The notes: generated by a model not told the origin, from the sequence alone. 16,363 nucleotides of DNA from Clostridia bacterium (GCA_017520365.1 JAFXFQ010000125.1:1-16363); one strand, 5' to 3'; positions 6,815-14,925 are shown, numbered from the stretch's first letter. Numbers and translations: made by a program.

Positions 6815-9800
6815 TCATCGACCCATTTCCTCTTTCATTTCGGGAAGTCTTTCAAATCTTTCAGGCATTAAATAATACGTAAAGCTGCTGAGATCGTGGG
6901 TGGGCAGCAGGAATACGTTGTTCTTTGCCGCAGGCGACAATCGGCAAGTCGTTCTTGACGTAACGTGATAGCCTATCTGATCCACTACGTCGCCGTCCAC
7001 GTTGTATCTTGTGACCTTTCGGGAAATAGATTCCAGGTCATCGTACCAGCCGCGTCCCGTTCCCCATAAGCCCTTCGCAAATACGACGCCTATGCCGTTG
7101 AAGTAAACGAGCCTTGTGATCTTATTCTGCTGTCCCGTCTCCACAAATCGAACTGCGGCTCTCTGCGCAAGCATACCTCCTCGGGAATGGCCCGTGATGT
7201 AAAGCTTGTCGTTGGGGCCCAGGTATGAATTGACCACAGGGCAAATCTTCGCCATAAGAGTTTCCGTGTCTACGTCTGTGGTCCAGGTGTAGGTGTTGAT
7301 GTTGTTGTACCAGTCGGCGCTGTAGATAATACTGCCATCGGAGCCTCTCACAGCAACTACCAGATTATCGTCCTTTCTGAAAAGGCCAAAGCAAAGACCG
7401 CCGCCGTACCCGAGAGGGTAAGAGATCTCAAATCTGTATACGAGTCTCCAGCCGAAAAGCTCCTCAACAGATGCCGTTCCGTAGAAGCCTTCGTCTATAG
7501 ATGAGGTAAGGGAGGGGGAAAGCCTTGAGAGATCGACTCCCATATTGTTTTTGATATCGTCATTGTATATGATCTTCGAGAGCATAGCCAGGTCTCTGTC
7601 GCAAACGTCCCAGAGGAAGGGCCTGCTGTCATCCGGATCAAGGATGCCGTCGCGGTCAGCATCAACGGTGGAGGGATCACCGTAAATGTACTTGCCCGTT
7701 ACCATAACCATAGATCCATCCTCGTTGGGGGACTGTACCATCACAACCTCTTTGCCGTCCTTAAGACCGTCTCCGTCGGAGTCGCTGTTGTTTTTGTCAA
7801 GGTCCAGCCTTACACCTGTGAAGGTAACGAGATGCTCCTCGTAATAGTCGGAAATGCCGTCGTCGTCGCTGTCTGTGGTGATGTCGATCTTTTCGCTGAT
7901 ATCCTCGTAGATAGCCGCCAGCTGATCGGCATCATCTGCATAGTAGAACGCACCGCCTGTGGAGTGGGCCAAGGGCTGGAGATATTGGTAGAAATATTCG
8001 CTGTCGGAGCCGAGGCCGACCGTGTAGATCTTGACGCCTTCTCTGTTGGCCGCCGATATTGCACCGGAGTGGTCGTCGATATCCTCGGTTTCTCCGTCAC
8101 TCAGAACTATCATTACCTTTAGAATATCATCCTCGTCGGATTCGTAAAGCTCCAGTGCATCAAAAACAGCCTCATACATATAAGTGCCGCCGCTGGAGCT
8201 GAAGTAATAGGAGCTGAGATAGTTCTTTATATATTCCTTGTCTGTTGTGAGCTGGCTTGTCATCTTGTGGGAATATGTTGCAAATTTGACAAGGCCCATC
8301 TTTGCGCTGTCGGGAAGATCGTCCACCATCGAACGGACAACGGTCAGGCGCTCGTCGTAGTAGTCGTTGGTGTACATACTGCCTGAGTCGTCTATAACGA
8401 AAACTATCTCAACGCCGGAGTAGTCTGAGTCCTCCCAAACATCCACCCACATAAAGCTTTCCGAATATATCGCTTTGTCTATAAGTATGTACTTTGAAAA
8501 GTGGGTGACTGTGGTGCTGGCAACGTTGCCTCTGACCACAGTCTCAAGCTCCTCCAGAGACTGATCTTCTTCGTTGAAATAGTAGATCACGGGATCGCAG
8601 CCGTCCCCCGCAAGTCCTGCGTCGAATTCAAAGCTGATGGTGGCGCTGTCAAATTCGCCGTCAACGCCGAAATCGTAAGCCATACCCATATATCCGGGCA
8701 TATCCTCGGGGAAGAACAGCTTGTTGTCATATGCCTCCACCTTGAGAGACTCAAGCTGAGAGCCGTCAAGAGTGAGTGAGACCGAGGGGCTTACGGTATC
8801 GCCCTCGTTTTCTGCCGTGGCGGTGGCATCAAAGCTTTCATCGGCGGTTAAGGGGTCGGTGCCAAGCTCAACTTCAATGCCGTCGGAGGCGCCGTCACCG
8901 TCTGTGTCGGCATTCAATGGGTCTGTGCCGTGCTCATCTCCCTCGCTGTCGGAAAGGCCGTCGCCGTCTGTGTCACCGGAAATGGGATTTGTTTCTGATT
9001 CTATCTCAATAATGTTGGTAATACCGTCATCGTCGGGGTCCTCGTCATGGTCGGCGGTGCCGTCACCGTCTGTATCCTCAGCCGCGGCATCGTAGGAGAG
9101 GACGATGGCCTCAATGTAGTCGGAAAGACCGTCGCCGTCTGTGTCCGTGATTTCCTTGTCCGAGCCGAAGTAGTCCTCAAGCACGTCTGTAAGACCCTCC
9201 CCGTCAGTATCCGTGGGATCGCTGATGTCAAGCCAGGAGGCGTAAAGGGTGATGGAGCGGTAAACCGGAGTTTCACCGTCAAAGCTTGTGGTCAGCTCAC
9301 GGTCACTGTACCAGCCGAGAAGAATATGGTCCTCTCTCTGAAATGACAAGGGTGCGGGGAGACAGCTGCCGGCCTCCACCGTAACAGATTGAGTCTCCGT
9401 CCCGTCGCAGGGATCAAAGGTGACGGTGCATTCGCGGCCAAGCTCCACACTGTAGTTAACTGTGGCGCCGATAACGTATTCCGCGCCGTCAACTGAAACT
9501 GTGGTCTCAGCACTTATGCTGAAATCTTCTGTGTCAGCGGCAAAAACTGCTGTTGCTGACGAAATAATAGGCAGAATAAGAGCGGTGCAGAGCAGCAGAG
9601 ACAAAAGCCTTGCAGCACGGGCCCTTTTTACAATAAGAAATATAAGGGTGACAATGGCCGCAGCTACCACAGCACCCACTCCGATAAGGATGTATAGACC
9701 GTACTTCCCGTAAACGGAATCATCCTTGCCGGAGTCAGCCTTGTCAGGGGCAGATGTGTTATCTGCATCCTCCTTAGCGGGCCCGTCACCGCCATTGGCG

Positions 9801-10144
9801 GAGGAGGTGCCTCTGTATTCGTCTCCGAGGGTGGCAACAAGGGTTGCCTCGTAGGAGTCCTCGGGATCGATGTCAACGTCAAGTATCTGAACACTGTCCT
9901 CAGTCTCAAGCTCCTCGGGGAGGGTAACGTCTATACATACACCCTCTAAAGGGTCAATGCTGTCGTTTTCAACGGCAACCGTAATGACGATGCTGTCGCT
10001 GGCATTGTAGCTCTCGCTGTCGGTCGTAACGGTAACGTTGATCCCGTCCTGAGATACCATATCACCGGCATAAACGAGCAGCACCGAAAAGGTAACGAGA
10101 AACGCCGCCATAAAAACAGAAATAAACGAACGTGCTGTTTTCAT
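6815..10144 (-). CDS. Surface protein: TSP3 repeats, VWA and class 3 lipase-like domain
   Basis: 1109 residues from the ATG at 10144, chosen because GGAGG lies 5 bases upstream; the in-frame TTG at 10156 overlaps that site. Order: signal peptide 1-26; small beta-type domain to about 110; low-complexity linker; membrane segment 150-172; basic KRARAAR 173-179; second signal-like segment 180-202 ending AVFA; InlB/Listeria-Bacteroides-type repeat 238-304; acidic DTDGDGLSD-type calcium repeats about 310-432; VWA domain about 577-752 with a full MIDAS (D585, S587, S589, T654, D683); more calcium repeats 757-840; and a lipase-like domain to the end with GHSRG (S987) and probable D1052 and H1083. It probably acts outside the cell in adhesion and lipid or ester cleavage; the substrate is unknown. 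A near-consensus promoter lies upstream. Confidence 0.92.
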   Translation of the reverse strand: MKTARSFISVFMAAFLVTFSVLLVYAGDMVSQDGINVTVTTDSESYNASDSIVITVAVENDSIDPLEGVCIDVTLPEELETEDSVQILDVDIDPEDSYEATLVATLGDEYRGTSSANGGDGPAKEDADNTSAPDKADSGKDDSVYGKYGLYILIGVGAVVAAAIVTLIFLIVKRARAARLLSLLLCTALILPIISSATAVFAADTEDFSISAETTVSVDGAEYVIGATVNYSVELGRECTVTFDPCDGTETQSVTVEAGSCLPAPLSFQREDHILLGWYSDRELTTSFDGETPVYRSITLYASWLDISDPTDTDGEGLTDVLEDYFGSDKEITDTDGDGLSDYIEAIVLSYDAAAEDTDGDGTADHDEDPDDDGITNIIEIESETNPISGDTDGDGLSDSEGDEHGTDPLNADTDGDGASDGIEVELGTDPLTADESFDATATAENEGDTVSPSVSLTLDGSQLESLKVEAYDNKLFFPEDMPGYMGMAYDFGVDGEFDSATISFEFDAGLAGDGCDPVIYYFNEEDQSLEELETVVRGNVASTTVTHFSKYILIDKAIYSESFMWVDVWEDSDYSGVEIVFVIDDSGSMYTNDYYDERLTVVRSMVDDLPDSAKMGLVKFATYSHKMTSQLTTDKEYIKNYLSSYYFSSSGGTYMYEAVFDALELYESDEDDILKVMIVLSDGETEDIDDHSGAISAANREGVKIYTVGLGSDSEYFYQYLQPLAHSTGGAFYYADDADQLAAIYEDISEKIDITTDSDDDGISDYYEEHLVTFTGVRLDLDKNNSDSDGDGLKDGKEVVMVQSPNEDGSMVMVTGKYIYGDPSTVDADRDGILDPDDSRPFLWDVCDRDLAMLSKIIYNDDIKNNMGVDLSRLSPSLTSSIDEGFYGTASVEELFGWRLVYRFEISYPLGYGGGLCFGLFRKDDNLVVAVRGSDGSIIYSADWYNNINTYTWTTDVDTETLMAKICPVVNSYLGPNDKLYITGHSRGGMLAQRAAVRFVETGQQNKITRLVYFNGIGVVFAKGLWGTGRGWYDDLESISRKVTRYNVDGDVVDQIGYHVTSRTTCRLSPAAKNNVFLLPTHDLSSFTYYLMPERFERLPEMKEEMGR

Positions 10145-10149
10145 AAATT

Positions 10150-10154
10150 CCTCC
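10150..10154 (-). promoter_or_regulatory. Ribosome site fixing the start of the VWA gene
   Basis: GGAGG on the minus strand, 5 bases before the ATG at 10144. The upstream in-frame TTG (10156-10154) overlaps it and so cannot use it. Confidence 0.8.
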
Positions 10155-10174
10155 AAAAAATCTCTTTTTCACAT

Positions 10175-10203
10175 ATTATAACATAATAACCCATCCGTAT
10201 CAA
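10175..10203 (-). promoter_or_regulatory. Strong sigma-A promoter of the VWA-glycyl radical enzyme unit
   Basis: Minus strand: TTGATA (10203-10198), a 17-base spacer, and a perfect TATAAT (10180-10175), about 30 bases before the VWA gene's ATG. No other promoter is seen before the glycyl radical enzyme gene, so this one may drive both. Confidence 0.85.
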
Positions 10204-10233
10204 CCGATTTTGTTCAATATGCAAGCACAGCGC

Positions 10234-10420
10234 TAAATCGGAGTTTGAAGGGGGAGGAAGATGCAAAACCTTTTTTGAAAAAAAGGTTCTGCACTCCAAA
10301 AAACTTTATAAAAAGAAGAAAAAACAAATAAACATTCCTTTTTTTAAGGTTTTTTGGGGGCGTGGGGGGCTTTTTGCAAAAAGCCCTCCACATAGCCTTA
10401 CAACTTCAAACTACGATTTA
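10234..10420 (-). repeat. TIR-bounded hairpin repeat, copy B (MITE-like)
   Basis: A 187-base element bounded by TAAATCGGAGTTTGAAG and its near-perfect inverse CTTCAAACTACGATTTA (one mismatch in 17). The inner palindrome GGGCTTTTTG/CAAAAAGCCC is at about 10367-10386, a second hairpin GCAAAACC/GGTTCTGC at 10263-10292, and a CCAAAAAAC/GTTTTTTGG-type pair lies between. It is inverted relative to copy A and lacks A's extra 110 bases. TA at both ends could be a target duplication, as made by IS630/mariner-type transposases (inference). Confidence 0.85.
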
Positions 10421-10511
10421 TCTAACTGATTTAAGCAGGTTAAGGGGTACGATTGCGGTATTGTTGCATACTCACCTGTCATTTCGTCACTTAAATTTAA
10501 CACCTTTACCC
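10421..10511. other. Intergenic stretch with no supported gene
   Basis: Between repeat copy B and the dockerin gene promoter I see no open frame with a ribosome site, no terminator and no recognisable RNA. With the repeat and the promoters, it makes up the whole non-coding gap between 10145 and 10570. Confidence 0.6.
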
Positions 10512-10543
10512 TTGACCTTGACGCGCACGTGTGGTAATATAAT
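10512..10543 (+). promoter_or_regulatory. Predicted promoter of the dockerin gene
   Basis: TTGACC (10512-10517), 17 bases, then TAATAT (10535-10540). A perfect TATAAT also occurs at 10538-10543 but at 20-base spacing. The exact -10 is therefore ambiguous. Confidence 0.55.
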
Positions 10544-10570
10544 ATGAATTAATTTGCGAAAGGTATTTCA

Positions 10571-11599
10571 ATGAAAAGATATATATCCATACTTCTTGCA
10601 ATTGTGACGGTGCTCGCTCTGGCTCTCAGCGTCAGTGCAGAGGACTGCACCCACAGCTATCTTCGATCATTCATTTCGCCTACCTGCCTTGAAAAGGGAC
10701 ACACTCTCTTCCGTTGCCAGCGCTGTGGCCACACCTACAAGGTATACGACGACGAATACACCGCTCCCGAGGATCTGTATATTCTTGCAGAGAGCGTCAG
10801 AGATGACAACACTCTTACCGTTACCGTCAGTCTCTTTAATAACCCCGGCATTACTGCCGCTCGTATCCAGGCAGGCTACAATGCATCCACCCTTTCATTT
10901 CGTGAGTTCATCAACGGCGAGATATGGACTGAAAGAGATTTCACAGGTGGCATCAACACCTCAGGAAATCCCATTACCATTTTCACCGAGGATTACAGCA
11001 CAGGTGAGCAGAGCAACGTAAGCAACGGTGTTTACTTCACCCTTGTGTTCGATATCATCGACCCCAACGGCGCTTACGGCTTTTATCTGAAGCACAACAA
11101 GGCCGACTTCCACCAGTGGAAGGGACTTGTGACTTACACCCCCACCATCATCAACCTTGTTGGCAAAAATGAGCTCGGCCCCCACAGCTACACCGATGAG
11201 ATCACCGCTCCCACCTGCGAGGGAGACGGCTACACAACTCACACCTGCACGGTATGCGGCGACAGCTACAGGGACAACTATACTGACTCCCTGCCCCACA
11301 GCTTCGAGCTTTCTCGCAGCATTACAGCTCCCGACTTTGAAAATGAGGGCACTGACGAATACGTCTGCACAGACTGCGGTGCCACCGAGCTTCGTGCCGT
11401 TCCCGTGCTTGAGCACTGGAAAAAGGGTGACCTCAACGGCGACTTAAAGATCAATGCCATCGATGCCAACCTTATGCGCCGTCTCCTGGCAGGCATGGAG
11501 GCAAGTCTTCAAATGCAGGATGCTGCAGACACGAGCAATGACGGAAAGCTTAACGCGATAGATGCCAACATTCTGAAGCATATAGTGAGCGGAGCTTAA
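10571..11599 (+). CDS. Secreted cohesin-like protein with type I dockerin
   Basis: 342 residues with a signal peptide at 1-23 (ending SVSA). Residues about 68-197 form a beta-rich domain that resembles a cohesin (VTVSLFNNPGITAARI, then GVYFTLVFDI). Three short zinc-ribbon-like units (PTC...G...C..CG) lie near 26-59, 204-236 and 243-270. The C-terminus is a type I dockerin with two calcium loops: D287-N289-D291-N295-D298 and D320-S322-D324-N328-D331. Position 6 of the first loop is Leu instead of the usual Gly. Dockerins bind cohesins on scaffold proteins or the cell surface, so this could be an adaptor in a cellulosome-like assembly. No enzyme domain is seen. The AAAGG ribosome site is 9 bases before the ATG. 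The next gene follows after 43 bases with no terminator. The cohesin call is less sure than the dockerin call. Confidence 0.85.
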   Translation: MKRYISILLAIVTVLALALSVSAEDCTHSYLRSFISPTCLEKGHTLFRCQRCGHTYKVYDDEYTAPEDLYILAESVRDDNTLTVTVSLFNNPGITAARIQAGYNASTLSFREFINGEIWTERDFTGGINTSGNPITIFTEDYSTGEQSNVSNGVYFTLVFDIIDPNGAYGFYLKHNKADFHQWKGLVTYTPTIINLVGKNELGPHSYTDEITAPTCEGDGYTTHTCTVCGDSYRDNYTDSLPHSFELSRSITAPDFENEGTDEYVCTDCGATELRAVPVLEHWKKGDLNGDLKINAIDANLMRRLLAGMEASLQMQDAADTSNDGKLNAIDANILKHIVSGA

Positions 11600-11642
11600 T
11601 ATTTCATCAGCATCACACAAACAAAACGGAGATCAAATAATT

Positions 11643-12593
11643 ATGAAGCTTTCATTGGTAGCTCCCTGCTACAACGAAGAAGAAAACGTCAAGGAATTTT
11701 GCGCCTGCGTTAAGGAATGCTTCGCAGGTAAAATAGACGACTATGAGATAGTATTCGTAAACGACGGAAGCCGCGACAAGACCCTTGAAAGGCTCAGAGA
11801 GCTTACAAAGCTTGAATCGCCGGCAATTCAGGTCGTATCATTCAGCCGTAACTTCGGCAAGGAATCCGCAATTTACGCAGGTCTCACCAGAGCCCGTGGA
11901 GATATGGTCTGCGTTATAGACGCCGACCTTCAGCAGCGCCCCGAAACAGTGCTCGAAATGGTGGAGATATTGGACACCTGCCCTGAGACCGACTGCGTCT
12001 GCGCCTTTCAGCAGAAGAGAAAGGAGTCGAAGCTCCTTTCAGGACTCAAATCCATGTTCTACAAGATCATCAACAAGCTTTCCGACGTTAATTTCGTTAA
12101 CGGAGCATCCGACTTCCGCCTTATGAGACGTTCTATGGTCAACGCAGTACTCTCTATGACAGAGTACCACCGCTTCTCCAAGGGAATATTCAGCTGGGTC
12201 GGCTTTAACACAAAATTTATCCCCTACGAGGCCGCAGAAAGACAGCACGGAAGCACAAAGTGGAGTCCCTTAAAGCTCTTTAAATATGCTATGGAGGGCA
12301 TCATCGCCTTCTCCACAGCCCCCCTCAAATTCGTCACCTTTCTGGGCTTCCTTTCAACCTTTATCTCTTTCGTTTATATGATCATTACCGTCATACAGAA
12401 GCTCTGCTTCAGCATTGACGTCCCCGGCTATGCCAGCATCATCGTTCTGCTCCTCTTTATGAGCGGTATGATCCTCTTTTGCCTCGGCATCATCGGAGAA
12501 TACCTTGCAAAAATGTACGTTCAGCTCAAAAACAGACCTATCTATATTGAAAAAGAGTATCTTGAGAACGAAAAGAAAAGCAAGGACGAATAA
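11643..12593 (+). CDS. GT2 polyprenyl-phosphate glycosyltransferase (DPM1/GtrB-like)
   Basis: 316 residues. The N-terminal GT-A domain has PCYNEEENV near residue 8, NDGS at 40-43 and the metal-binding DADLQ at 93-97. RFSKGIFSWVGF at 177-188 and RQHGSTKWS at 200-208 are typical of the DPM1/GtrB/ArnC branch. Two membrane segments lie near 230-251 and 265-287, with a short basic cytoplasmic tail. Members move a sugar from a nucleotide donor to undecaprenyl-phosphate on the inner membrane face, supplying cell-wall or surface-polysaccharide decoration; the sugar cannot be inferred. It follows the dockerin gene by 43 bases and may be co-transcribed with it. A GGAG site lies 11 bases upstream, and a terminator follows. 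Confidence 0.92.
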   Translation: MKLSLVAPCYNEEENVKEFCACVKECFAGKIDDYEIVFVNDGSRDKTLERLRELTKLESPAIQVVSFSRNFGKESAIYAGLTRARGDMVCVIDADLQQRPETVLEMVEILDTCPETDCVCAFQQKRKESKLLSGLKSMFYKIINKLSDVNFVNGASDFRLMRRSMVNAVLSMTEYHRFSKGIFSWVGFNTKFIPYEAAERQHGSTKWSPLKLFKYAMEGIIAFSTAPLKFVTFLGFLSTFISFVYMIITVIQKLCFSIDVPGYASIIVLLLFMSGMILFCLGIIGEYLAKMYVQLKNRPIYIEKEYLENEKKSKDE

Positions 12594-12604
12594 CAAAACA
12601 GCTC

Positions 12605-12644
12605 AAAACAGCTCTGTTCCATCAAGTGGGACAGAGCTGTTTTT
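12605..12644 (+). terminator. Terminator after the glycosyltransferase gene
   Basis: A long stem, ACAGCTCTGT (12608-12617) with ACAGAGCTGT (12631-12640), extended by TCC/GGG and followed by TTTT. It separates the glycosyltransferase from pgk. Confidence 0.85.
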
Positions 12645-12747
12645 ATGCTTTCACTGTCGAAATCACCAAAATCGCGCCGCACTTTAGGTGCAATTCTCAC
12701 AAAGAACGAGAAAATTGAATAGCCTCAAAAAAAATAGGAAAAAATTG

Positions 12748-12776
12748 TTGTAAATCATTAGAAATTGTGTTATATT
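12748..12776 (+). promoter_or_regulatory. Predicted promoter of pgk
   Basis: TTGTAA (12748-12753), a 17-base spacer and TATATT (12771-12776), in an AT-rich stretch. It leaves a leader of roughly 85-90 bases before the pgk ATG. Confidence 0.65.
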
Positions 12777-12839
12777 TATTGTGGTTAAGAAGGTGGCTCA
12801 CGCCGATTGACCGAAGCATATAAATCTGTTAAATTTTGT

Positions 12840-12854
12840 GTCGCCCAAGGCGAC
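12840..12854 (+). promoter_or_regulatory. Small hairpin in the pgk leader next to the ribosome site
   Basis: GTCGCC (12840-12845) pairs perfectly with GGCGAC (12849-12854) around a CAA loop, directly before the GGAAGGGA ribosome site. It could stabilise the mRNA 5' region or tune ribosome access; no known riboswitch is recognised. Confidence 0.5.
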
Positions 12855-12869
12855 GGAAGGGATATAAAA

Positions 12870-14057
12870 ATGACTTACAACAAGAAATCAGTTGAAGACA
12901 TTGCTGTTGCCGGCAAGAAGGTTCTTGTAAGATGCGACTTCAATGTACCCATGAAGGATGGCGTTATCACAAACGATAACAGAATCATCGGTGCACTCCC
13001 CACAATCAAGTACCTTATCGCAAACGGCGCAAAGGTTATCCTCTGCTCTCATATGGGCAGACCCAAGGGCGAATTTAAGATGGAGTTTTCTCTCGCTCCC
13101 GTTGCGGCTAAGCTCTCCGAGTACCTCGGTATCGAAGTAGCTATGGCTAAGGACGTTATCGGCGAGGATGCTAAGGCTAAGGCAGCGGCTCTCAAGGACG
13201 GCGAGGTTCTCCTTATCGAGAACGTACGCTTCCACAAGGAAGAGACAAAGAACGATCCCGCATTCGCGAAGGAGCTCGCTTCTATGGCTGAGATCTTCGT
13301 AAACGATGCTTTCGGTGCGGCTCACAGAGCTCACGCTTCCACAGCAGGCGTTGCTGATTATCTCCCTGCAGTTTGCGGTTACCTCATCAACAAAGAGATC
13401 TCTATCATGGGTCAGGCTCTCAGCGATCCCGCAAGACCCTTTGTTGCTATTCTCGGCGGTGCTAAGGTTTCCGATAAGATCGGCGTTATCAACAACCTCA
13501 TTGAGAAGGTTGATACACTCATCATCGGCGGCGGTATGGCTTACACATTCTTCAAGACCTTCGGCTACGAGATCGGTACATCTATCTGCGAGGATGACAA
13601 GATCGACCTCGCCAAGGAGCTTCTTGAGAAGGCTAAGGCTAAGGGCGTTAAGTTCCTCCTTCCCATTGACAACGTTATCGGTAAGGAATACGATGAGAAC
13701 ACCGAGTTCCAGTTCGTTAAGTCCGATGCCATTCCCGACGGCTGGATGGGTCTTGACATCGGTGAAGAGACACGCAAGCTCTATGCTGACGCTATTTGCG
13801 GCGCAGGAACCGTAGTTTGGAACGGACCTATGGGCGTTTCCGAGTGGAAGAACTTCGCAGGCGGTACAGAGGCTGTTGCAAAGGCAGTTGCTGATTCCGG
13901 CGCGATCTCCATCATCGGCGGCGGCGACTCTGCTGCAGCAGTTGCAAAGCTCGGCTTTGCTGACAAGATGACACACATCTCCACCGGCGGCGGTGCATCT
14001 CTCGAGTTCCTCGAGGGTCTTGAGCTTCCCGGTATCGCTTGCCTCCAGGACAAGTAA
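12870..14057 (+). CDS. pgk: Phosphoglycerate kinase
   Basis: 395 residues, the usual bacterial length. It moves the acyl phosphate of 1,3-bisphosphoglycerate to ADP in glycolysis, giving ATP and 3-phosphoglycerate. Visible marks are RCDFNVP at 21-27, HMGRP at 61-65, ENVRFH near 117, NDAFGAAHRAHAS near 145, the nucleotide-side VWNGPMGV near 326 and GGGDSAAAV near 370. The ATG at 12870 follows AAGGGA by 7 bases; an earlier in-frame TTG at 12807 lacks a site and would add residues unlike the family. Codon choice is strongly biased (GTT, AAG, GGC, ATC), as in highly expressed genes. It is followed by tpiA after an 86-base spacer with a GC-rich hairpin. Confidence 0.99.
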   Translation: MTYNKKSVEDIAVAGKKVLVRCDFNVPMKDGVITNDNRIIGALPTIKYLIANGAKVILCSHMGRPKGEFKMEFSLAPVAAKLSEYLGIEVAMAKDVIGEDAKAKAAALKDGEVLLIENVRFHKEETKNDPAFAKELASMAEIFVNDAFGAAHRAHASTAGVADYLPAVCGYLINKEISIMGQALSDPARPFVAILGGAKVSDKIGVINNLIEKVDTLIIGGGMAYTFFKTFGYEIGTSICEDDKIDLAKELLEKAKAKGVKFLLPIDNVIGKEYDENTEFQFVKSDAIPDGWMGLDIGEETRKLYADAICGAGTVVWNGPMGVSEWKNFAGGTEAVAKAVADSGAISIIGGGDSAAAVAKLGFADKMTHISTGGGASLEFLEGLELPGIACLQDK

Positions 14058-14080
14058 TTTTAAAAAGGCTTAAGCTTTAA

Positions 14081-14109
14081 TGCGGGCGGCTTAGGCCGCC
14101 CGCAATTTT
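14081..14109 (+). terminator. Hairpin between pgk and tpiA (attenuator or processing stem)
   Basis: A perfect 10-bp GC-rich stem (TGCGGGCGGC, 14081-14090, with GCCGCCCGCA, 14095-14104) has a TTAG loop and is followed by ATTTTAT. The short, A-broken T run suggests partial termination or 3'-end stabilisation of pgk mRNA. No clear promoter is seen between it and tpiA. Confidence 0.65.
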
Positions 14110-14143
14110 ATAACTAACATAAATAACAAAGAGGTACAATAAA

Positions 14144-14911
14144 ATGAACAAGGCAACACGTAAGGCAATCATTGCCGGCAACTGGAAGATGAATATGACC
14201 CCCTCCGAGGCAGCAGCAGCAGTTAAGAAGACAGCTGAGCTCGTAGCGGGCAAGGACGGATGCGAGGTAGTTCTCTGCGTTCCCTTCGTTGATATCGCTG
14301 CAGCAGTAGAGGCTGCAAAGGGCACAAACGTTAAGATCGGTGCTCAGAACGTTCACTTCGAGGCAAAGGGTGCCTTCACAGGTGAGATTTCCGCTGCTAT
14401 GCTCGTTGAGTGCGGTGTTGAGTACGTTGTTATCGGTCACTCCGAGAGAAGACAGTACTTCGGCGAGACAGACGAAACTGTAAACAAGAGAACAAAGGCT
14501 GCTCTCGCAGCAGGCCTCAAGGTTCTTCTCTGCCTCGGCGAGGTTAAGGAGGAGAGACTTGCAGGCATCACCGACGAGGTAGTTGCTATCCAGACAAAGC
14601 TTGACCTTGCAGGCATCTCTGCAGAGGATATGAAGAACGTTATCATCGCATACGAGCCTGTATGGGCTATCGGCACAGGCCTTACAGCTACTCCCGAGCA
14701 GGCTGACGAGACCTGCGGCGTTATCCGCGCAACCATCGCAAAGCTCTACGGTGATGAGGTAGCTGAGGCTACTACTATCCAGTACGGCGGAAGCATGAAC
14801 GATCAGAACGCAGCAGAGCTTCTCTCAAAGTACCATGTTGACGGAGGCCTTATCGGAGGCGCATCCCTCGGTCCCGAGAAGTTTGACGCTATCGTGTCCG
14901 CAGCACAGTAA
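14144..14911 (+). CDS. tpiA: Triose-phosphate isomerase
   Basis: 255 residues, full length for the family. It interconverts dihydroxyacetone phosphate and glyceraldehyde 3-phosphate. Catalytic residues are visible: K15 in GNWKMN, H99 in IGHSERR, and E171 in YEPVWAIGTG, whose flexible loop 6 follows. The phosphate-binding GGS near 215-217 and LIGGASL near 236 are present. The ATG is 9 bases after an AGAGGT ribosome site. It lies directly downstream of pgk, a common glycolytic arrangement in Firmicutes, and shares its biased codon use. It ends at a symmetrical terminator. Confidence 0.99.
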   Translation: MNKATRKAIIAGNWKMNMTPSEAAAAVKKTAELVAGKDGCEVVLCVPFVDIAAAVEAAKGTNVKIGAQNVHFEAKGAFTGEISAAMLVECGVEYVVIGHSERRQYFGETDETVNKRTKAALAAGLKVLLCLGEVKEERLAGITDEVVAIQTKLDLAGISAEDMKNVIIAYEPVWAIGTGLTATPEQADETCGVIRATIAKLYGDEVAEATTIQYGGSMNDQNAAELLSKYHVDGGLIGGASLGPEKFDAIVSAAQ

Positions 14912-14925
14912 ATCCAAATAAATAA

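Noticed and set aside
7810..9346. Several open frames within the calcium-repeat part of the VWA gene on both strands
   Set aside because: They arise from the repetitive GAC/GGC-rich code of the DTDGDG repeats in other frames.
12807..12869. Upstream TTG start for pgk
   Set aside because: No ribosome site before it, and the extra residues do not match the family; the ATG at 12870 has a good site and gives the normal length.
12888..13976. Long open frame of 362 codons antisense to pgk
   Set aside because: It lies wholly opposite a certain gene with strongly biased codons, which tends to leave antisense frames open. It has no ribosome site and no recognisable domain.
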